A stretch of 64,000 nucleotides of DNA from DATFJT01 sp965230755 (GCA_965230755.1 CBDDLT010000004.1:1-64000), one strand, 5' to 3'; counted from the first letter of the stretch, positions 7,474-16,882 are shown. Notes: generated from the sequence alone by a model not told the origin. Made by a program: numbers and translations.

Positions 7474-8562
7474 CTAAAACGCTATATCAAAAATATATTC
7501 CCACATCTTATCTTGAAAGTTAACCGGCACCAATGAGGCGTCCGGATTATCGCCCATTCTGAGGACGATTAAATTCTGTGAGGGCACAATATTCAGCAAC
7601 TGTCCATTTTTTCCCATAGCAGCGTACATATCAGAAGGAGCAGATGGCGTCAGGGATCTATTCAAAGAAACCTGAAGACCTGGGTACATGACAGAAGATT
7701 TTCCGTTCAGCCACCACAAATAACCGTACGCGGGATTGATTTCCTGTGAAGAATTGATACTCTCCGACATAAAACTAGGATCAATAAGTTCTTCTTCCTC
7801 CCATTTTCCTCCATTGAGTATTAACAAGCCAAATCTGGCCATCGATCGAGCTTTACTAAAATAGACATGATTAAAATCCAGATACGTCCAATTTCCTTCC
7901 ATCCCAATAGGATGTTTGAGATTCTCTTCAAAATAACTGTCGAAATCCATCTCGGTTGATCCAGAAACAACTCCATCTAGCAAGGTATAAGGAGCGTTGT
8001 GGTAGGCCCACCGATCCTCGGGATCTTCTAAATAGGTCAAGCAACGAGATTCAGTACAATCTGTATTAACTCCTCGATCATTCAAGCCCGTCGTCATTGT
8101 TAGCTGATGTCTAACTTTTATCTTACTTTCCCGATCTTCTGTCATGGATGTCCAGCCTTTTCCCAAGTATTGAGAACTTGGATCCTCAATGCTCAAATGA
8201 CCTTGAGTTTGTGCTTGCCCGACCAAAAAAGAAGTTAGAGTTTTTCCAGCGGAAGCCCAGTACCACTGACTATCCTTAGTAAAAGGCAATCCAAGAAGTG
8301 ATTTACCAAAGTACTCCTCCACCACAATTTTACCATCCTTTAGAATGATGAATGCCCTGGTATCATTGTCTCCTAAAAACTCCAATAAATCGCCTAACTT
8401 GTCCTGATCCCAATCTAACTCTGCCGGCGAAGTAGTCTCCCAATCTTCTTGACCAACCGGTGGAAAATACAATTCATTTGTATTATCAGAAGGTGGGTCA
8501 TCAACCTGTTCTTTAGCACAGGATAAAAGGAATACGATCACTATGAAAAAACAATATCTCAT
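7474..8562 (-). CDS. Serine hydrolase lipoprotein of the class C beta-lactamase/penicillin-binding fold
   Basis: 362 aa. A lipoprotein signal ends in L-L-S-C (Cys15). The S-x-x-K nucleophile motif is W-A-S104-A-G-K107, and the Y-x-N motif is Y-H-N in W-A-Y-H-N-A-P-Y. A late glycine-rich G-K-N-G-Q stretch may act as the third (K/H-x-G) element. These features place it in the serine beta-lactamase-like hydrolase family (AmpC/EstB/DD-peptidase relatives). Family members are esterases, peptidases or lactamases, so the substrate is not known. Conserved L-L-S-D-type loops of true AmpC are not seen, making antibiotic resistance unlikely. Single gene, followed on the plus-strand side by unrelated genes. 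Confidence 0.82.
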   Translation of the reverse strand: MRYCFFIVIVFLLSCAKEQVDDPPSDNTNELYFPPVGQEDWETTSPAELDWDQDKLGDLLEFLGDNDTRAFIILKDGKIVVEEYFGKSLLGLPFTKDSQWYWASAGKTLTSFLVGQAQTQGHLSIEDPSSQYLGKGWTSMTEDRESKIKVRHQLTMTTGLNDRGVNTDCTESRCLTYLEDPEDRWAYHNAPYTLLDGVVSGSTEMDFDSYFEENLKHPIGMEGNWTYLDFNHVYFSKARSMARFGLLILNGGKWEEEELIDPSFMSESINSSQEINPAYGYLWWLNGKSSVMYPGLQVSLNRSLTPSAPSDMYAAMGKNGQLLNIVPSQNLIVLRMGDNPDASLVPVNFQDKMWEYIFDIAF

Positions 8563-8700
8563 CGGCTTTTTTCTTTTGACTACTAACGAGACAAAAGGAT
8601 TAGTTGGTACAACTTAAGTTTTTCCTAACAAAAAATAGTATTTCCTTAATTGGGATGAATTATGATTCTAGGGTCAACGCGGAACAAAATCAACGTGCTA

Positions 8701-11187
8701 CTAAGACGATTCCATATTTCTAATGGCTCTGATATGATTATCCAACTCTGCCTCACTATGAATGAGTACTTCACGAGGCTTACTTCCTCTCGCAGGACCC
8801 ACTATACCAAAATGCTCGAGTTGATCCATGATTCGACCTGCCCTGTTATATCCTATCTTCAACTTACGCTGTATCATGGATGTCGATCCACTATTCGCTT
8901 GAAAGACCAATAAAGCACTCTCATCAAACAGTTCGTCCAAGTCCCTTAGGGTGATTTCAGCCACCCCACCCTCTTCATCATCATCGGTTTTATACTCGGG
9001 CAAAAAATACGGTTTAGGAAAGGACTTCTGATCTGCAATAGAGTCCACAAGTTTTTCAACCTCGGGAGTGTCAATAAAAGCACACTGAAGTCGGATAGTT
9101 TTACCTCCAACCGATAGCAACATATCCCCTTGTCCTACCAATCGCTCTGCCCCGGGAGTATCGAGAATAGTTTTAGAATCCACTCCAGACGTTACCTTAA
9201 AGGCAAGTCTTGCAGGGAAATTGGCCTTGATCATACCCGTGATAATATTGACAGATGGACGTTGCGTAGCAATGATTAAGTGTATACCTACGGCCCTGGC
9301 CAGCTGAGCCAATCTCGCAATAGGCAATTCAACTTCTTTACCGGCAGTCATGATTAAATCGGCAAATTCGTCAATTACCAATACTATAAAGGGCAAAAAG
9401 CGATGACCTTTATCTGGATTGAGCTGACGCTTGATAAACTTCTCATTGTATTCTTTGATATTTCGCGTCCGGGCTTTTTTTAATAGGTTATAACGATCGT
9501 CCATTTCGATACAAATGGAATTTAGGGTATTCACCACTTTCCTAGTTTCAGTTAGAATAGGCTCTTCTGCATCCGGAAGGTAAGCTAGAAAGTGATTCTC
9601 TATATCGCTATAAATACTCAACTCTACCTTCTTCGGATCTACCAATACCAGTTTGACTTGACTGGGGTGCTTTTTATATAGAATAGAAGCCAGAATTGCG
9701 TTGATACCAACCGACTTTCCTTGACCAGTAGCTCCGGCAACAAGAAGGTGTGGCATCTTGGCTAGATCAGCAATGAAAACCTCAGCAGAGATCGTCTTAC
9801 CCAGAGCAATGGGTAGGTCCATCTTGGCATGCTGGAATTTTTTCGACTGAAGGATTTCTCGCAAACCGACAATTTGACGCTTTTTATTAGGAACCTCTAT
9901 ACCAATCGTCCCTTTTCCTGGTATAGGAGCAATAATCCGTATTCCAAGCGCTGCCAAACTCAAGGCAATATCATCCTCCAGATTTCTGATTTTGGAGATT
10001 CTCACTCCAGTGGCCGGTACAATTTCGTATAGTGTAACCGTAGGACCTACAGTCGCCGTAATCTTTTTAATACCTATTTTATAATCGTTGAGCGTCTTCT
10101 CAATCTTTTCCTTTTTTTCTTGTAGTTCCGCCCTGTCTGTCGCTACGTCATCGTTGTTATAAATCTCCAATAGCTCCAGAGAAGGATGTTGGTAATTGCT
10201 GAGATCTTTGGTAGGATCATAAGGTTCTAGGTGATCTGCATTCTCTTTTTCTACAAGAAGTGTTTCCGTACTTTTTTGAAGATCGGAAAAATCAGAGATA
10301 TGATCGACGGTATTGAGTTCACTCTCTGTTTCAGGCGTGATAATCTCGAATTCGTCATTGAGCTCTGATTCTTGTATTTCTATCTTGACTTCTGTAGGGG
10401 TTTCATTCACTTCAACTTTTTCTTCTTGTGCCTCAGATGACAAGTCCATTCCCATTAAATAATCTGAAGCGCTGATCTCGTTGAATTCCTCCTCTTCGTC
10501 GACTACGACCTCCTTGGTTTTTACTTTGCTTGACTTTTTCTCCTTGCGGTTCGAAAATAAGTTCTTGCTAAAAGAAGGAAATTCTGCTATCCATTTTCGA
10601 ATGGATAAGTCTTTGAACTCAGGATTGAAAAGCCAAATAATTATTAGACCGAGAATTAAAAAGAATAGAAAGCCCAGGCCTAAGGCACCGAGTAACTTCG
10701 TGAGGAAATCTCTTATCCCTCCTCCGATGTTTCCTCCGATATTCAGAGAAACATTCGAAAAAGCGAAAGCAAAGAAAACAGATAAGAATACGGATAGGTA
10801 TAAACACCATTGCCACTCCCTAAGAAGTCTTTCAGACTTCAGCCCAAAGAGAAATACCCAGCCTGTTTTGGCCAGCATGAATATGGGTAAAAAGGCCATA
10901 ATTCCTATCCCTTTATACATCAGGATGTGCGAGGCCAAAGCTCCTAGCTTTCCCAAAAAATTAGCTGCTCCGTAATTTTGATTAAACAGGTACTCACCCG
11001 AAGCCAAGCTTACGTGATTAAAATCTGCTTTCCACGTAAATAGATAGGCTGCACAAGCAAAAAATAGAAATACAGCAGAAGCCAACAATATCATTCCTAA
11101 TATTTTGCTTCCTCTTCCGTCTTGGACAAAACTTGCCGTCCTCTTTTTTGTAGTTTTCTTAGTCTTCTTCCTAGCCTTCCTAGCCAC
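8701..11187 (-). CDS. ftsK: DNA translocase FtsK
   Basis: 828 aa. A basic N-terminus leads to four membrane helices within the first ~190 residues, then an acidic linker (~215-330). The motor begins with the FtsK alpha/beta region (~340-470), and the Walker A motif V-A-G-A-T-G-Q-G-K-S is near residue 482. Walker B is in F-I-V-L-V-I-D-E-F-A-D-L. The R-Q-R-like A-T-Q-R-P-S segment follows. The last ~70 residues form the winged-helix gamma domain (S-M-I-Q-R-K-L-K-I-G-Y-N-R-A-G-R-I-M-D-Q-L-E), which reads KOPS-type polar sequences. It pumps DNA at the septum and links chromosome segregation with division. Shorter than E. coli FtsK because the linker is short, typical of this phylum. Confidence 0.97.
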   Translation of the reverse strand: MARKARKKTKKTTKKRTASFVQDGRGSKILGMILLASAVFLFFACAAYLFTWKADFNHVSLASGEYLFNQNYGAANFLGKLGALASHILMYKGIGIMAFLPIFMLAKTGWVFLFGLKSERLLREWQWCLYLSVFLSVFFAFAFSNVSLNIGGNIGGGIRDFLTKLLGALGLGFLFFLILGLIIIWLFNPEFKDLSIRKWIAEFPSFSKNLFSNRKEKKSSKVKTKEVVVDEEEEFNEISASDYLMGMDLSSEAQEEKVEVNETPTEVKIEIQESELNDEFEIITPETESELNTVDHISDFSDLQKSTETLLVEKENADHLEPYDPTKDLSNYQHPSLELLEIYNNDDVATDRAELQEKKEKIEKTLNDYKIGIKKITATVGPTVTLYEIVPATGVRISKIRNLEDDIALSLAALGIRIIAPIPGKGTIGIEVPNKKRQIVGLREILQSKKFQHAKMDLPIALGKTISAEVFIADLAKMPHLLVAGATGQGKSVGINAILASILYKKHPSQVKLVLVDPKKVELSIYSDIENHFLAYLPDAEEPILTETRKVVNTLNSICIEMDDRYNLLKKARTRNIKEYNEKFIKRQLNPDKGHRFLPFIVLVIDEFADLIMTAGKEVELPIARLAQLARAVGIHLIIATQRPSVNIITGMIKANFPARLAFKVTSGVDSKTILDTPGAERLVGQGDMLLSVGGKTIRLQCAFIDTPEVEKLVDSIADQKSFPKPYFLPEYKTDDDEEGGVAEITLRDLDELFDESALLVFQANSGSTSMIQRKLKIGYNRAGRIMDQLEHFGIVGPARGSKPREVLIHSEAELDNHIRAIRNMESS

Positions 11188-11213
11188 TGGTCTAGCTTAT
11201 CTTCATTGAATCA

Positions 11214-11221
11214 CAAAGATA
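11214..11221 (-). promoter_or_regulatory. ftsK: Candidate -7 box for ftsK
   Basis: The minus strand reads TATCTTTG, an exact TAnnTTTG match, 26 bp upstream of the ftsK start. No good -33 TTG is visible at the expected distance. Confidence 0.45.
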
Positions 11222-11282
11222 TACATAATATTTTATTTAGATATTTTATCCCTTGACTGGTCCAATGCTGCGTTTTGTGATT

Positions 11283-11310
11283 GTTATCAGTTATCAGTGG
11301 TCTGTGATCG
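11283..11310. repeat. Degenerate heptamer repeat tract (TTATCAG type)
   Basis: The tract reads as 7-bp units TTATCAG, TTATCAG, TGGTCTG, TGATCGG. The first 19 bases recur in reverse complement near 20341. It lies in the 210-bp gap between ftsK and the aminotransferase gene. Confidence 0.6.
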
Positions 11311-11397
11311 GGTAGATTTATATTTAGTAATCTGATGACAAGAATAATCTGTCAAGCACCGATTTCCTATTTGTGAAAAATGAAAAAACCTTTTGAT

Positions 11398-12543
11398 TTA
11401 CAAAGAACTAAGTTTTTCTCCTGCCTCGAGAAGTAGTTCGTCTGTTTTCGCAAAACAAATTCGAGCCAGTCCTTCATCCAATCCGTCAGAATAAAAAACA
11501 GAAGGAGGAATTACTGCCACCCCTATTTCTTTGGTTAGCCATTCGGCAAATTCAATATCGCTTTTGTCAGAATACTTAGAGAAGTCAATCAACTGAAAGT
11601 AAGTACCATAGCAAGGAAGAAGCTCTAATGGGCTTTGATGAATAATTTCGCGTAGAAGGTCTCGTTTTTTCTGGTAAAAACTCGATATGCCCTCTGTCTT
11701 TTCCGGGTTTTCCATATAATCGGCCAGAGCATATTGTATGGGTGTATTAGAAGAAAAGACGTTAAACTGATGGACTTTTCTGAATTCTTTCATCAGCTCT
11801 TGTTCGGCCACCACATATCCCATTTTCCAGCCGGTAGCATGAAAAGTTTTTCCAAAGGAATAAACTGCAAAACATCTACCCCATAAAGCATCCATACTGA
11901 GACAACTCTCATGAACAAAGCCATCATATACAATATGCTCATAAACCTCATCGCTCAACAAGATGAGATTGGGATAATCCTCCATTATTCTGCCCAACTG
12001 ATCCCAGTCCTCCCATTCGAGAATCTGACCGGAAGGATTGTGTGGCGTATTGAGGATGATCATCTTTGTATTTTCATTGACCAAGTCCCTTAACTCAGAC
12101 CAATAAACCTTAAAATCCGGTTTTGACAAACTGAACGGGACACATATGCCTCCATGCAGTTTCACAGCGGGCGCATAAGAGTCGTAGGCCGGTTCGACCA
12201 GAATTACCTCATCCCCTGGATGAACCATGGCTGCTACAATGGTATAAATCGCTTGAGTACCACCGGAGGTAATGGTAATTTCTTTGTTTGGGCTCAACTT
12301 TCTATTGTATCGGCGTCTTATTTTATCTCCTAAAATATCGAGCAAAGCTGGTAAACCCGGCATAGGGGCATACTGATTCTTACCGTCCAGCATATACTGA
12401 TAAACCAATTCAATTAATTCGTTATCTATGCTGAAGTTTGGAAATCCCTGCGACAAGTTAATGGCGCCATAATCATTGGCCATTTTTGACATGACAGAAA
12501 AAATGCTCTCCTTCGTATCTTCTAATTTACTCTTTATCAACAT
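11398..12543 (-). CDS. Class I/II PLP-dependent aminotransferase, methionine aminotransferase (YbdL)-like
   Basis: 381 aa. Fold-type I aminotransferase: I-N-L-S-Q-G-F-P-N-F near residue 29, the substrate-loop Q-Y-A-P-M-P-G, the cofactor-binding T-S-G-G-T-Q-A, N-T-P-H-N-P-S-G, D-E-V-Y-E-H and the PLP lysine in S-F-G-K-T-F-H-A-T-G-W-K (~235). This combination matches the YbdL/kynurenine aminotransferase subgroup, which transaminates methionine and aromatic amino acids with 2-oxo acids. The substrate is inferred from family resemblance. It lies 11 bp downstream of the M42 aminopeptidase gene, so peptide breakdown and amino acid use may be co-expressed. Confidence 0.88.
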   Translation of the reverse strand: MLIKSKLEDTKESIFSVMSKMANDYGAINLSQGFPNFSIDNELIELVYQYMLDGKNQYAPMPGLPALLDILGDKIRRRYNRKLSPNKEITITSGGTQAIYTIVAAMVHPGDEVILVEPAYDSYAPAVKLHGGICVPFSLSKPDFKVYWSELRDLVNENTKMIILNTPHNPSGQILEWEDWDQLGRIMEDYPNLILLSDEVYEHIVYDGFVHESCLSMDALWGRCFAVYSFGKTFHATGWKMGYVVAEQELMKEFRKVHQFNVFSSNTPIQYALADYMENPEKTEGISSFYQKKRDLLREIIHQSPLELLPCYGTYFQLIDFSKYSDKSDIEFAEWLTKEIGVAVIPPSVFYSDGLDEGLARICFAKTDELLLEAGEKLSSL

Positions 12544-12554
12544 CTCCTCTTGTA

Positions 12555-13607
12555 CTATAATTTATGCTCCCAATCGAATGCCGACATCTGACTTAAACTT
12601 TTAGATAGTAAGTTGATGCAATTCAGAATATCTTGTTTATGACACATTTCTATCACCTGGTGAATATGCCTGGTAGGAATACTCAATGCGCCTGCAATTG
12701 CCCCTCCAGCTCCGGATCTTTGAATTGCTGCCGTATCTGTACCTCCCAGGGGTAAAACTTCGTGTTGCCACTGGATTTCTTCTTTATCCGCAGTGCTTCT
12801 CAAGAATTTTATCATTCTCGAATCACAGATTGCTCTTCCATCTAATATTTTAATAGCCACCCCACCTCCTAAAGATGTCACTTGCTCATGCTCCTGGCTC
12901 CCAGGCAAATCATAAGCTATAGTGGTATCGATAGCTATTCCAAAATCGGGGTTAATGGCCGAACTCACAGCCTCCGCACCCCTTAAGCCTACCTCTTCTT
13001 GAACGGTAAAAACAAAATAAGAGTCGTAGTCGGGCTGAATGGATTTCATTTTTTTCAAAACTTCGACTAGAACAAAAACAGAGACTCTGTTATCCAGAGA
13101 TTTGCTATTGACACAATCACCCATTTCTACCAATTCCCGCTCTCTAGTTATGGCATCTCCTATGTCAATTAAGGATTTCAACTCCTCCGCGGATCTACCC
13201 GTATCGATAAAGAAATCATCCATTTTAGGAGCTTTATGACGTTCTTCAGCAGTCATAATATGAATGGGTTTTGAGCCCATTACACCATAGATCGTTTCTT
13301 TACCATGAATTAATACTCTTTGCGCAGTAAGCGTTTTTGGATCAAACCCACCAAGGGGGTGAAACTTCACAAATCCATTCTTATCTATATGTGAAACCAC
13401 GAACCCAATTTCATCCATATGGGCGGCCAATAGCAGACGTTTATTTTTTTTCCCTTTTTTAAAGGCGATAAGGTTACCCATGTTATCCACGGATAATTCA
13501 TCACAATAATCCCGAACATTTCGGGCAACTAAGGATCTAATTTCTTCTTCATATCCTGGGGCGCCAGAAGCCTTGCATATCTGACTCAACAACTCAATAT
13601 CAATCAT
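12555..13607 (-). CDS. M42 family metallo-aminopeptidase
   Basis: 350 aa, the family's normal length. Metal ligands and catalytic residues are recognisable: A-A-H-M-D-E-I-G (first His/Asp), L-D-N-R-V (bridging Asp), T-V-Q-E-E-V-G-L-R-G (catalytic Glu and ligand Glu), A-I-D-T-T (Asp) and the final P-T-R-H-I-H-Q (His). M42 enzymes (glutamyl aminopeptidase / TET peptidase, also mislabelled endoglucanase) form dodecameric cages and trim peptides in the cytosol. The protein lacks a signal peptide. Divergent from the flippase gene with a 74-bp shared spacer. Confidence 0.93.
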   Translation of the reverse strand: MIDIELLSQICKASGAPGYEEEIRSLVARNVRDYCDELSVDNMGNLIAFKKGKKNKRLLLAAHMDEIGFVVSHIDKNGFVKFHPLGGFDPKTLTAQRVLIHGKETIYGVMGSKPIHIMTAEERHKAPKMDDFFIDTGRSAEELKSLIDIGDAITRERELVEMGDCVNSKSLDNRVSVFVLVEVLKKMKSIQPDYDSYFVFTVQEEVGLRGAEAVSSAINPDFGIAIDTTIAYDLPGSQEHEQVTSLGGGVAIKILDGRAICDSRMIKFLRSTADKEEIQWQHEVLPLGGTDTAAIQRSGAGGAIAGALSIPTRHIHQVIEMCHKQDILNCINLLSKSLSQMSAFDWEHKL

Positions 13608-13681
13608 GTAAAGAAATAATTTGTCTTCTAAAATTATTACTTTGTGGCCCTGGTAAATGCTAAATTACAAAAAAAGAGGGC

Positions 13682-15166
13682 TTGACAAGAATTAAAAATT
13701 TAGCGAAGGATACTCTGATCTATGGTCTTGCTGTAGTTCTAAACCCATTGATCAATACTTTCGTACTTCTCAAACTTCTCACAACACAGCTGGACACTTA
13801 TCAATTTGGTGTTTATAACTATTTTTACCCCATTGCTGGAATTCTTATTGTCGTTTATTCCATGAGGATGGAGACGACCTATTTTAGAATGACCAATGAC
13901 TACGGTGAATCCAAAGTTTTCGCACAAGCTTTTTATATCGTGATGATGGCCAGCACCATCTTAAGCTTATTTTTATGGTTTAATTCTCATGCCTTTGCCG
14001 CCTTTATGGGTGAAGCGGATTATTCTCGTTACCTCAGGTATTTTGCCATTATTCTTTGGTTGGATGCTTTCTGCGCTGTTCCATTTGCCAGGTTAAGACA
14101 CCGAGAAAAATCTTTAAAATTCGCCCTTCTCAAAATCTTCAATGTTCTCCTTACTCTAGTATTGATCCTAGCACTTTTCTTTGTGCTTCCTAAAATACCT
14201 ACTGAAAGCCTAGGACCTTTCGAGCAGATCATTGAAAACAAGTTGTGGCTGGATGGATTGTTCATCTGTAATTTGATCGCCAGCTTTGTATTATTCCTTT
14301 ATTTCGGATTCCATTTAATTCGAACGAAGTTAACTGCTCCGGATCTACACCTCATAAAAAAGAAAATGTTGCCCTATACCATTCCTTTGGTATTGATTAG
14401 CCTTGCCGGCAATTCCAATCAATTCTTGGATCGAATCTTACTTCCTTTTTTTTCCAGCGATAATATACAGGAAGGTATGAGCAATACTGGAATTTACGGT
14501 AGCGCAACAAAGATTGCTACGATTATGCTACTCTTCTCAAAAGCATTTAATTATGCTTTCGACCCTTATGTATTTAAGGCTTATAAGGAAAACAAAAATA
14601 CGGACCACTTAGCGCGCATTGCGCTGTCGTATACCATTGTTTCTTCCGTGATTCTGGTGTTTAGTATTTGTTTTTCAGATGTTTTGTCATTGTTATTGGG
14701 TGCTGACTTCAAGTCTGGCATGCAATACGTTCCCCTGCTTCTTTTTGCTTATCTCCTTATTGGTTTGTACTATCATTTCGGAGTTTGGTATAAGTTAACC
14801 GACCAGACCATGAAGGGAGCCATCATTGCTATCCTAGGAGTTATAGTCACCTTCTTTTTTAATCTAATTCTAGTGCCTAAAATTGGATTATACGGTCCGG
14901 CTCTGACCATCATTGTCAATTATCTTTTTATGTCTGTACTATGCCTCATATGGGCCAGAAATTATTTGGTCATTTCTTATCCCTTGGGCAGAATGGCAAT
15001 GCACGTACTATGGAGTCTCCTATTCGCTGTTGCTTTTATATTTATCTTTTCGAAAATGTCCTACAGCTACGTCTATGCTTTTGTCTTATTTGCGGTTTAT
15101 TTAATCAGTATTTACTGGGTCGAGAGAAAATCGTTCAGGTCGATGCTTGCTTCTAGAAAATTATAG
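13682..15166 (+). CDS. Polysaccharide/lipid-linked oligosaccharide flippase (MVF/MATE-like, Wzx type)
   Basis: 494 aa with about 14 hydrophobic segments. The N-terminus (K-N-L-A-K-D-T-L-I-Y-G-L-A) and the motif V-Y-N-Y-F-Y-P-I-A-G-I are typical of Bacteroidota polysaccharide biosynthesis flippases of the MOP superfamily. It likely moves an isoprenoid-linked sugar or a similar lipid across the inner membrane. The first usable start is TTG at 13682; the next ATG lies about 60 codons in and would remove two helices, so the TTG start is preferred. No glycosyltransferases are nearby, so it is an orphan flippase; a role in cell-wall lipid export cannot be excluded. Confidence 0.82.
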   Translation: MTRIKNLAKDTLIYGLAVVLNPLINTFVLLKLLTTQLDTYQFGVYNYFYPIAGILIVVYSMRMETTYFRMTNDYGESKVFAQAFYIVMMASTILSLFLWFNSHAFAAFMGEADYSRYLRYFAIILWLDAFCAVPFARLRHREKSLKFALLKIFNVLLTLVLILALFFVLPKIPTESLGPFEQIIENKLWLDGLFICNLIASFVLFLYFGFHLIRTKLTAPDLHLIKKKMLPYTIPLVLISLAGNSNQFLDRILLPFFSSDNIQEGMSNTGIYGSATKIATIMLLFSKAFNYAFDPYVFKAYKENKNTDHLARIALSYTIVSSVILVFSICFSDVLSLLLGADFKSGMQYVPLLLFAYLLIGLYYHFGVWYKLTDQTMKGAIIAILGVIVTFFFNLILVPKIGLYGPALTIIVNYLFMSVLCLIWARNYLVISYPLGRMAMHVLWSLLFAVAFIFIFSKMSYSYVYAFVLFAVYLISIYWVERKSFRSMLASRKL

Positions 15167-15255
15167 GAGATTACCAGTAATTCCTACTACTTCCGGGCAA
15201 TAATGAAATTGTACCAGCGTATAATAATTATTACATCTATAAACCATACACTAGA

Positions 15256-15876
15256 ATGAAAAATCTATCCTTTCTATTTCGAATCATAGTTATTCTTATT
15301 TTCTCTGTCACATTATCTTGTATAATCTACTCTTGTTCTGACGATGTAATTGAGGAAGAACTTATGGAAGAAGTCAATCCGAACGAAATGGAAGACGAAC
15401 AAGAAACCGAAGAAGAAACCGAAGAAGAAACCGAAGAAGAAACCGAAGAAGAAGAAGAAGAAGAAGAAGAAGAAGAAACCGAAGTTGACACCTTGTCAGC
15501 AGATGATTATAGAAGCCCATATTTAGGAGATTTTGACTTTTATTCATACCCTGTTAGATGGAGTGGTGATGATGGTTATTCAACAGGTGATACAGTAATT
15601 TATAGGGGTAAAATAACTCATCTCACAGATACGGATAGTTCAATAGTAATTCAATACCGAGAACCCTGTACCTCCTCAGGATGCAATAGAAACTGTTGCC
15701 TGACCCCTAAGTTGATGCAATCGGGAGTTTTGAACTATGATGAGTATCTTGAACTATATCATGGAAATTCGTTTAATGGAGCTTATCGAACACAAGACAC
15801 CATTAGATTTAGTATTGGATCAGGGGGGCGAGGATCCTGGTATTATAATAAAGTATGGGGAATTCGAGTCGAATAG
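15256..15876 (+). CDS. Lipoprotein with glutamate-rich low-complexity stalk
   Basis: 206 aa. Signal peptide with a lipobox-like I-Y-S-C (Cys27), then an acidic stalk (~31-76) made of repeated E-E-E-T units and an 11-Glu run. A globular C-terminal part (~80-206) contains several cysteines (C-T-S-S-G-C-N-R-N-C-C) that could form disulfides or bind metal. Function not recognised. The stalk is encoded by a simple repeat that can change length by replication slippage. It converges on aat with only 8 bp between stop codons. The Cys cluster argues for an extracytoplasmic folded domain. Confidence 0.6.
   Translation: MKNLSFLFRIIVILIFSVTLSCIIYSCSDDVIEEELMEEVNPNEMEDEQETEEETEEETEEETEEEEEEEEEEETEVDTLSADDYRSPYLGDFDFYSYPVRWSGDDGYSTGDTVIYRGKITHLTDTDSSIVIQYREPCTSSGCNRNCCLTPKLMQSGVLNYDEYLELYHGNSFNGAYRTQDTIRFSIGSGGRGSWYYNKVWGIRVE
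15409..15480 (+). repeat. In-frame microsatellite (GAAGAAGAAACC units and GAA run)
   Basis: Three exact 12-bp units GAAGAAGAAACC (15409-15444) are followed by eleven GAA triplets and a final ACC (15445-15480). All lie in frame within the lipoprotein gene, so copy-number change alters stalk length without a frameshift. Confidence 0.85.
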
Positions 15877-15884
15877 TAATGAAT

Positions 15885-16586
15885 TTAACCAAATAGATCT
15901 TCCTCTAATCTAATTCTCCTAGTCTGCTCAATTGACAGTCGATTTTCAGCTAGATAATTGACAAACTCTTCCTGCTTTATTGTCCGGGCCCCAAGAGAAG
16001 CCAAGTGGTCCGTTTCTTGTTGACAATCCACTAGCATGAAGTTCTTTTCTTTCAGTATTCTTACCAGAGAAATAAAGGCAAACTTTGAAGCATTCTTTCG
16101 TCTGGCAAACATAGACTCTCCGAAAAAAATTCTACCTAAGGCTATTCCATATAGACCTCCTACCAATTCATTACCTTCAAATACCTCTATGCTGTGTGCT
16201 ATTCCTAGTTCATTCAGTTTTATATAGGCCTCTTTCATATCTGGACTAATCCAGGTACCTTCCTGGTCTTTCCTTTCTACTTCGGCACAAGCTGTTATGA
16301 CTTCTTCAAAACATTGATTCGAACTAAGCTGAAATTTGCTTTGATTAAAATAGGGCCTCATACTCTTGGCAATCTTCAAGTCCTCCGGGAACAAAACCAT
16401 ACGGTCCTTGGGATGCCACCATAGTATCTCTTGTCCTTCATTGTACCACGGAAAAAACCCTAGGGAATATGCTTCAACAAGACGATAAACGGATAAGTCA
16501 CCACCGATGGCTATCAATCCATCTTCTTCTGCAAGGCTAGGGTCCGGAAATACGATTTGGTCTTCTGGTAGCCTGAAAATGGGCAT
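15885..16586 (-). CDS. aat: Leucyl/phenylalanyl-tRNA--protein transferase
   Basis: 233 aa. Family signatures: F-P-D-P-S-L-A-E-E-D-G-L-I-A-I-G-G-D-L near the N-terminus, G-F-F-P-W-Y, W-W-H-P-K-D-R, and the catalytic core E-V-F-E-G-N-E-L-V-G-G-L-Y-G-I-A-L-G then F-F-G-E-S-M-F. Aat adds Leu or Phe from aminoacyl-tRNA to proteins with N-terminal Lys or Arg, making a destabilising N-terminus. Its start codon overlaps the stop of clpS by one base (TAATG), so translation is coupled. The pair encodes consecutive steps of the N-degron pathway; the protein is cytosolic. Confidence 0.96.
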   Translation of the reverse strand: MPIFRLPEDQIVFPDPSLAEEDGLIAIGGDLSVYRLVEAYSLGFFPWYNEGQEILWWHPKDRMVLFPEDLKIAKSMRPYFNQSKFQLSSNQCFEEVITACAEVERKDQEGTWISPDMKEAYIKLNELGIAHSIEVFEGNELVGGLYGIALGRIFFGESMFARRKNASKFAFISLVRILKEKNFMLVDCQQETDHLASLGARTIKQEEFVNYLAENRLSIEQTRRIRLEEDLFG

Positions 16587-16882
16587 TAAACGGGAATTCT
16601 TTCAACAACGGCATTCAAGCCTCTATCTACCAAGGCACGTCTCCATTCATTCAGCTTCTTAAACCTTCCGGTCTTAACGATAGCTTTTCCATTGAAATGG
16701 ATCATCATGGACAGTTGTTCGGACTGAATAAAACTGTGTTTTAATACCTCTATGAAACACTGAATTACCCAATCAAAAGTGTTGTGATCATCATTGTATA
16801 CGATGAGTTGGGCGGGATTGCCCTGATCGATATCATCTGCAACTAATATTTCCTCCTCTACAAATACGTCTTCCTGTATCAT
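16586..16882 (-). CDS. clpS: ATP-dependent Clp protease adaptor ClpS
   Basis: 98 aa from the ATG at 16882; an upstream GTG at 16894 would add four residues. The core holds the ClpS signature: L-I-V-Y-N-D-D-H-N-T-F-D-W-V-I (Asn-Asp-Asp of the N-degron pocket), then M-I-H-F-N-G-K-A-I-V-K-T-G, with His in place for binding the N-terminal amino group. ClpS delivers proteins with Leu/Phe/Tyr/Trp at the N-terminus to the ClpAP/ClpCP protease. It is the first gene of a two-gene operon with aat. The acidic N-terminal arm (EDVFVEEE) is the part that engages the Clp ATPase in studied homologues. Confidence 0.95.
   Translation of the reverse strand: MIQEDVFVEEEILVADDIDQGNPAQLIVYNDDHNTFDWVIQCFIEVLKHSFIQSEQLSMMIHFNGKAIVKTGRFKKLNEWRRALVDRGLNAVVERIPV

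Noticed and set aside
7474..8562. Antibiotic-resistance beta-lactamase
   Set aside because: Only the general serine hydrolase motifs are present; the family is mostly esterases and peptidases.
10481..10975. 164-codon plus-strand frame opposite ftsK
   Set aside because: Antisense to the conserved membrane and linker part of FtsK; low-complexity composition.
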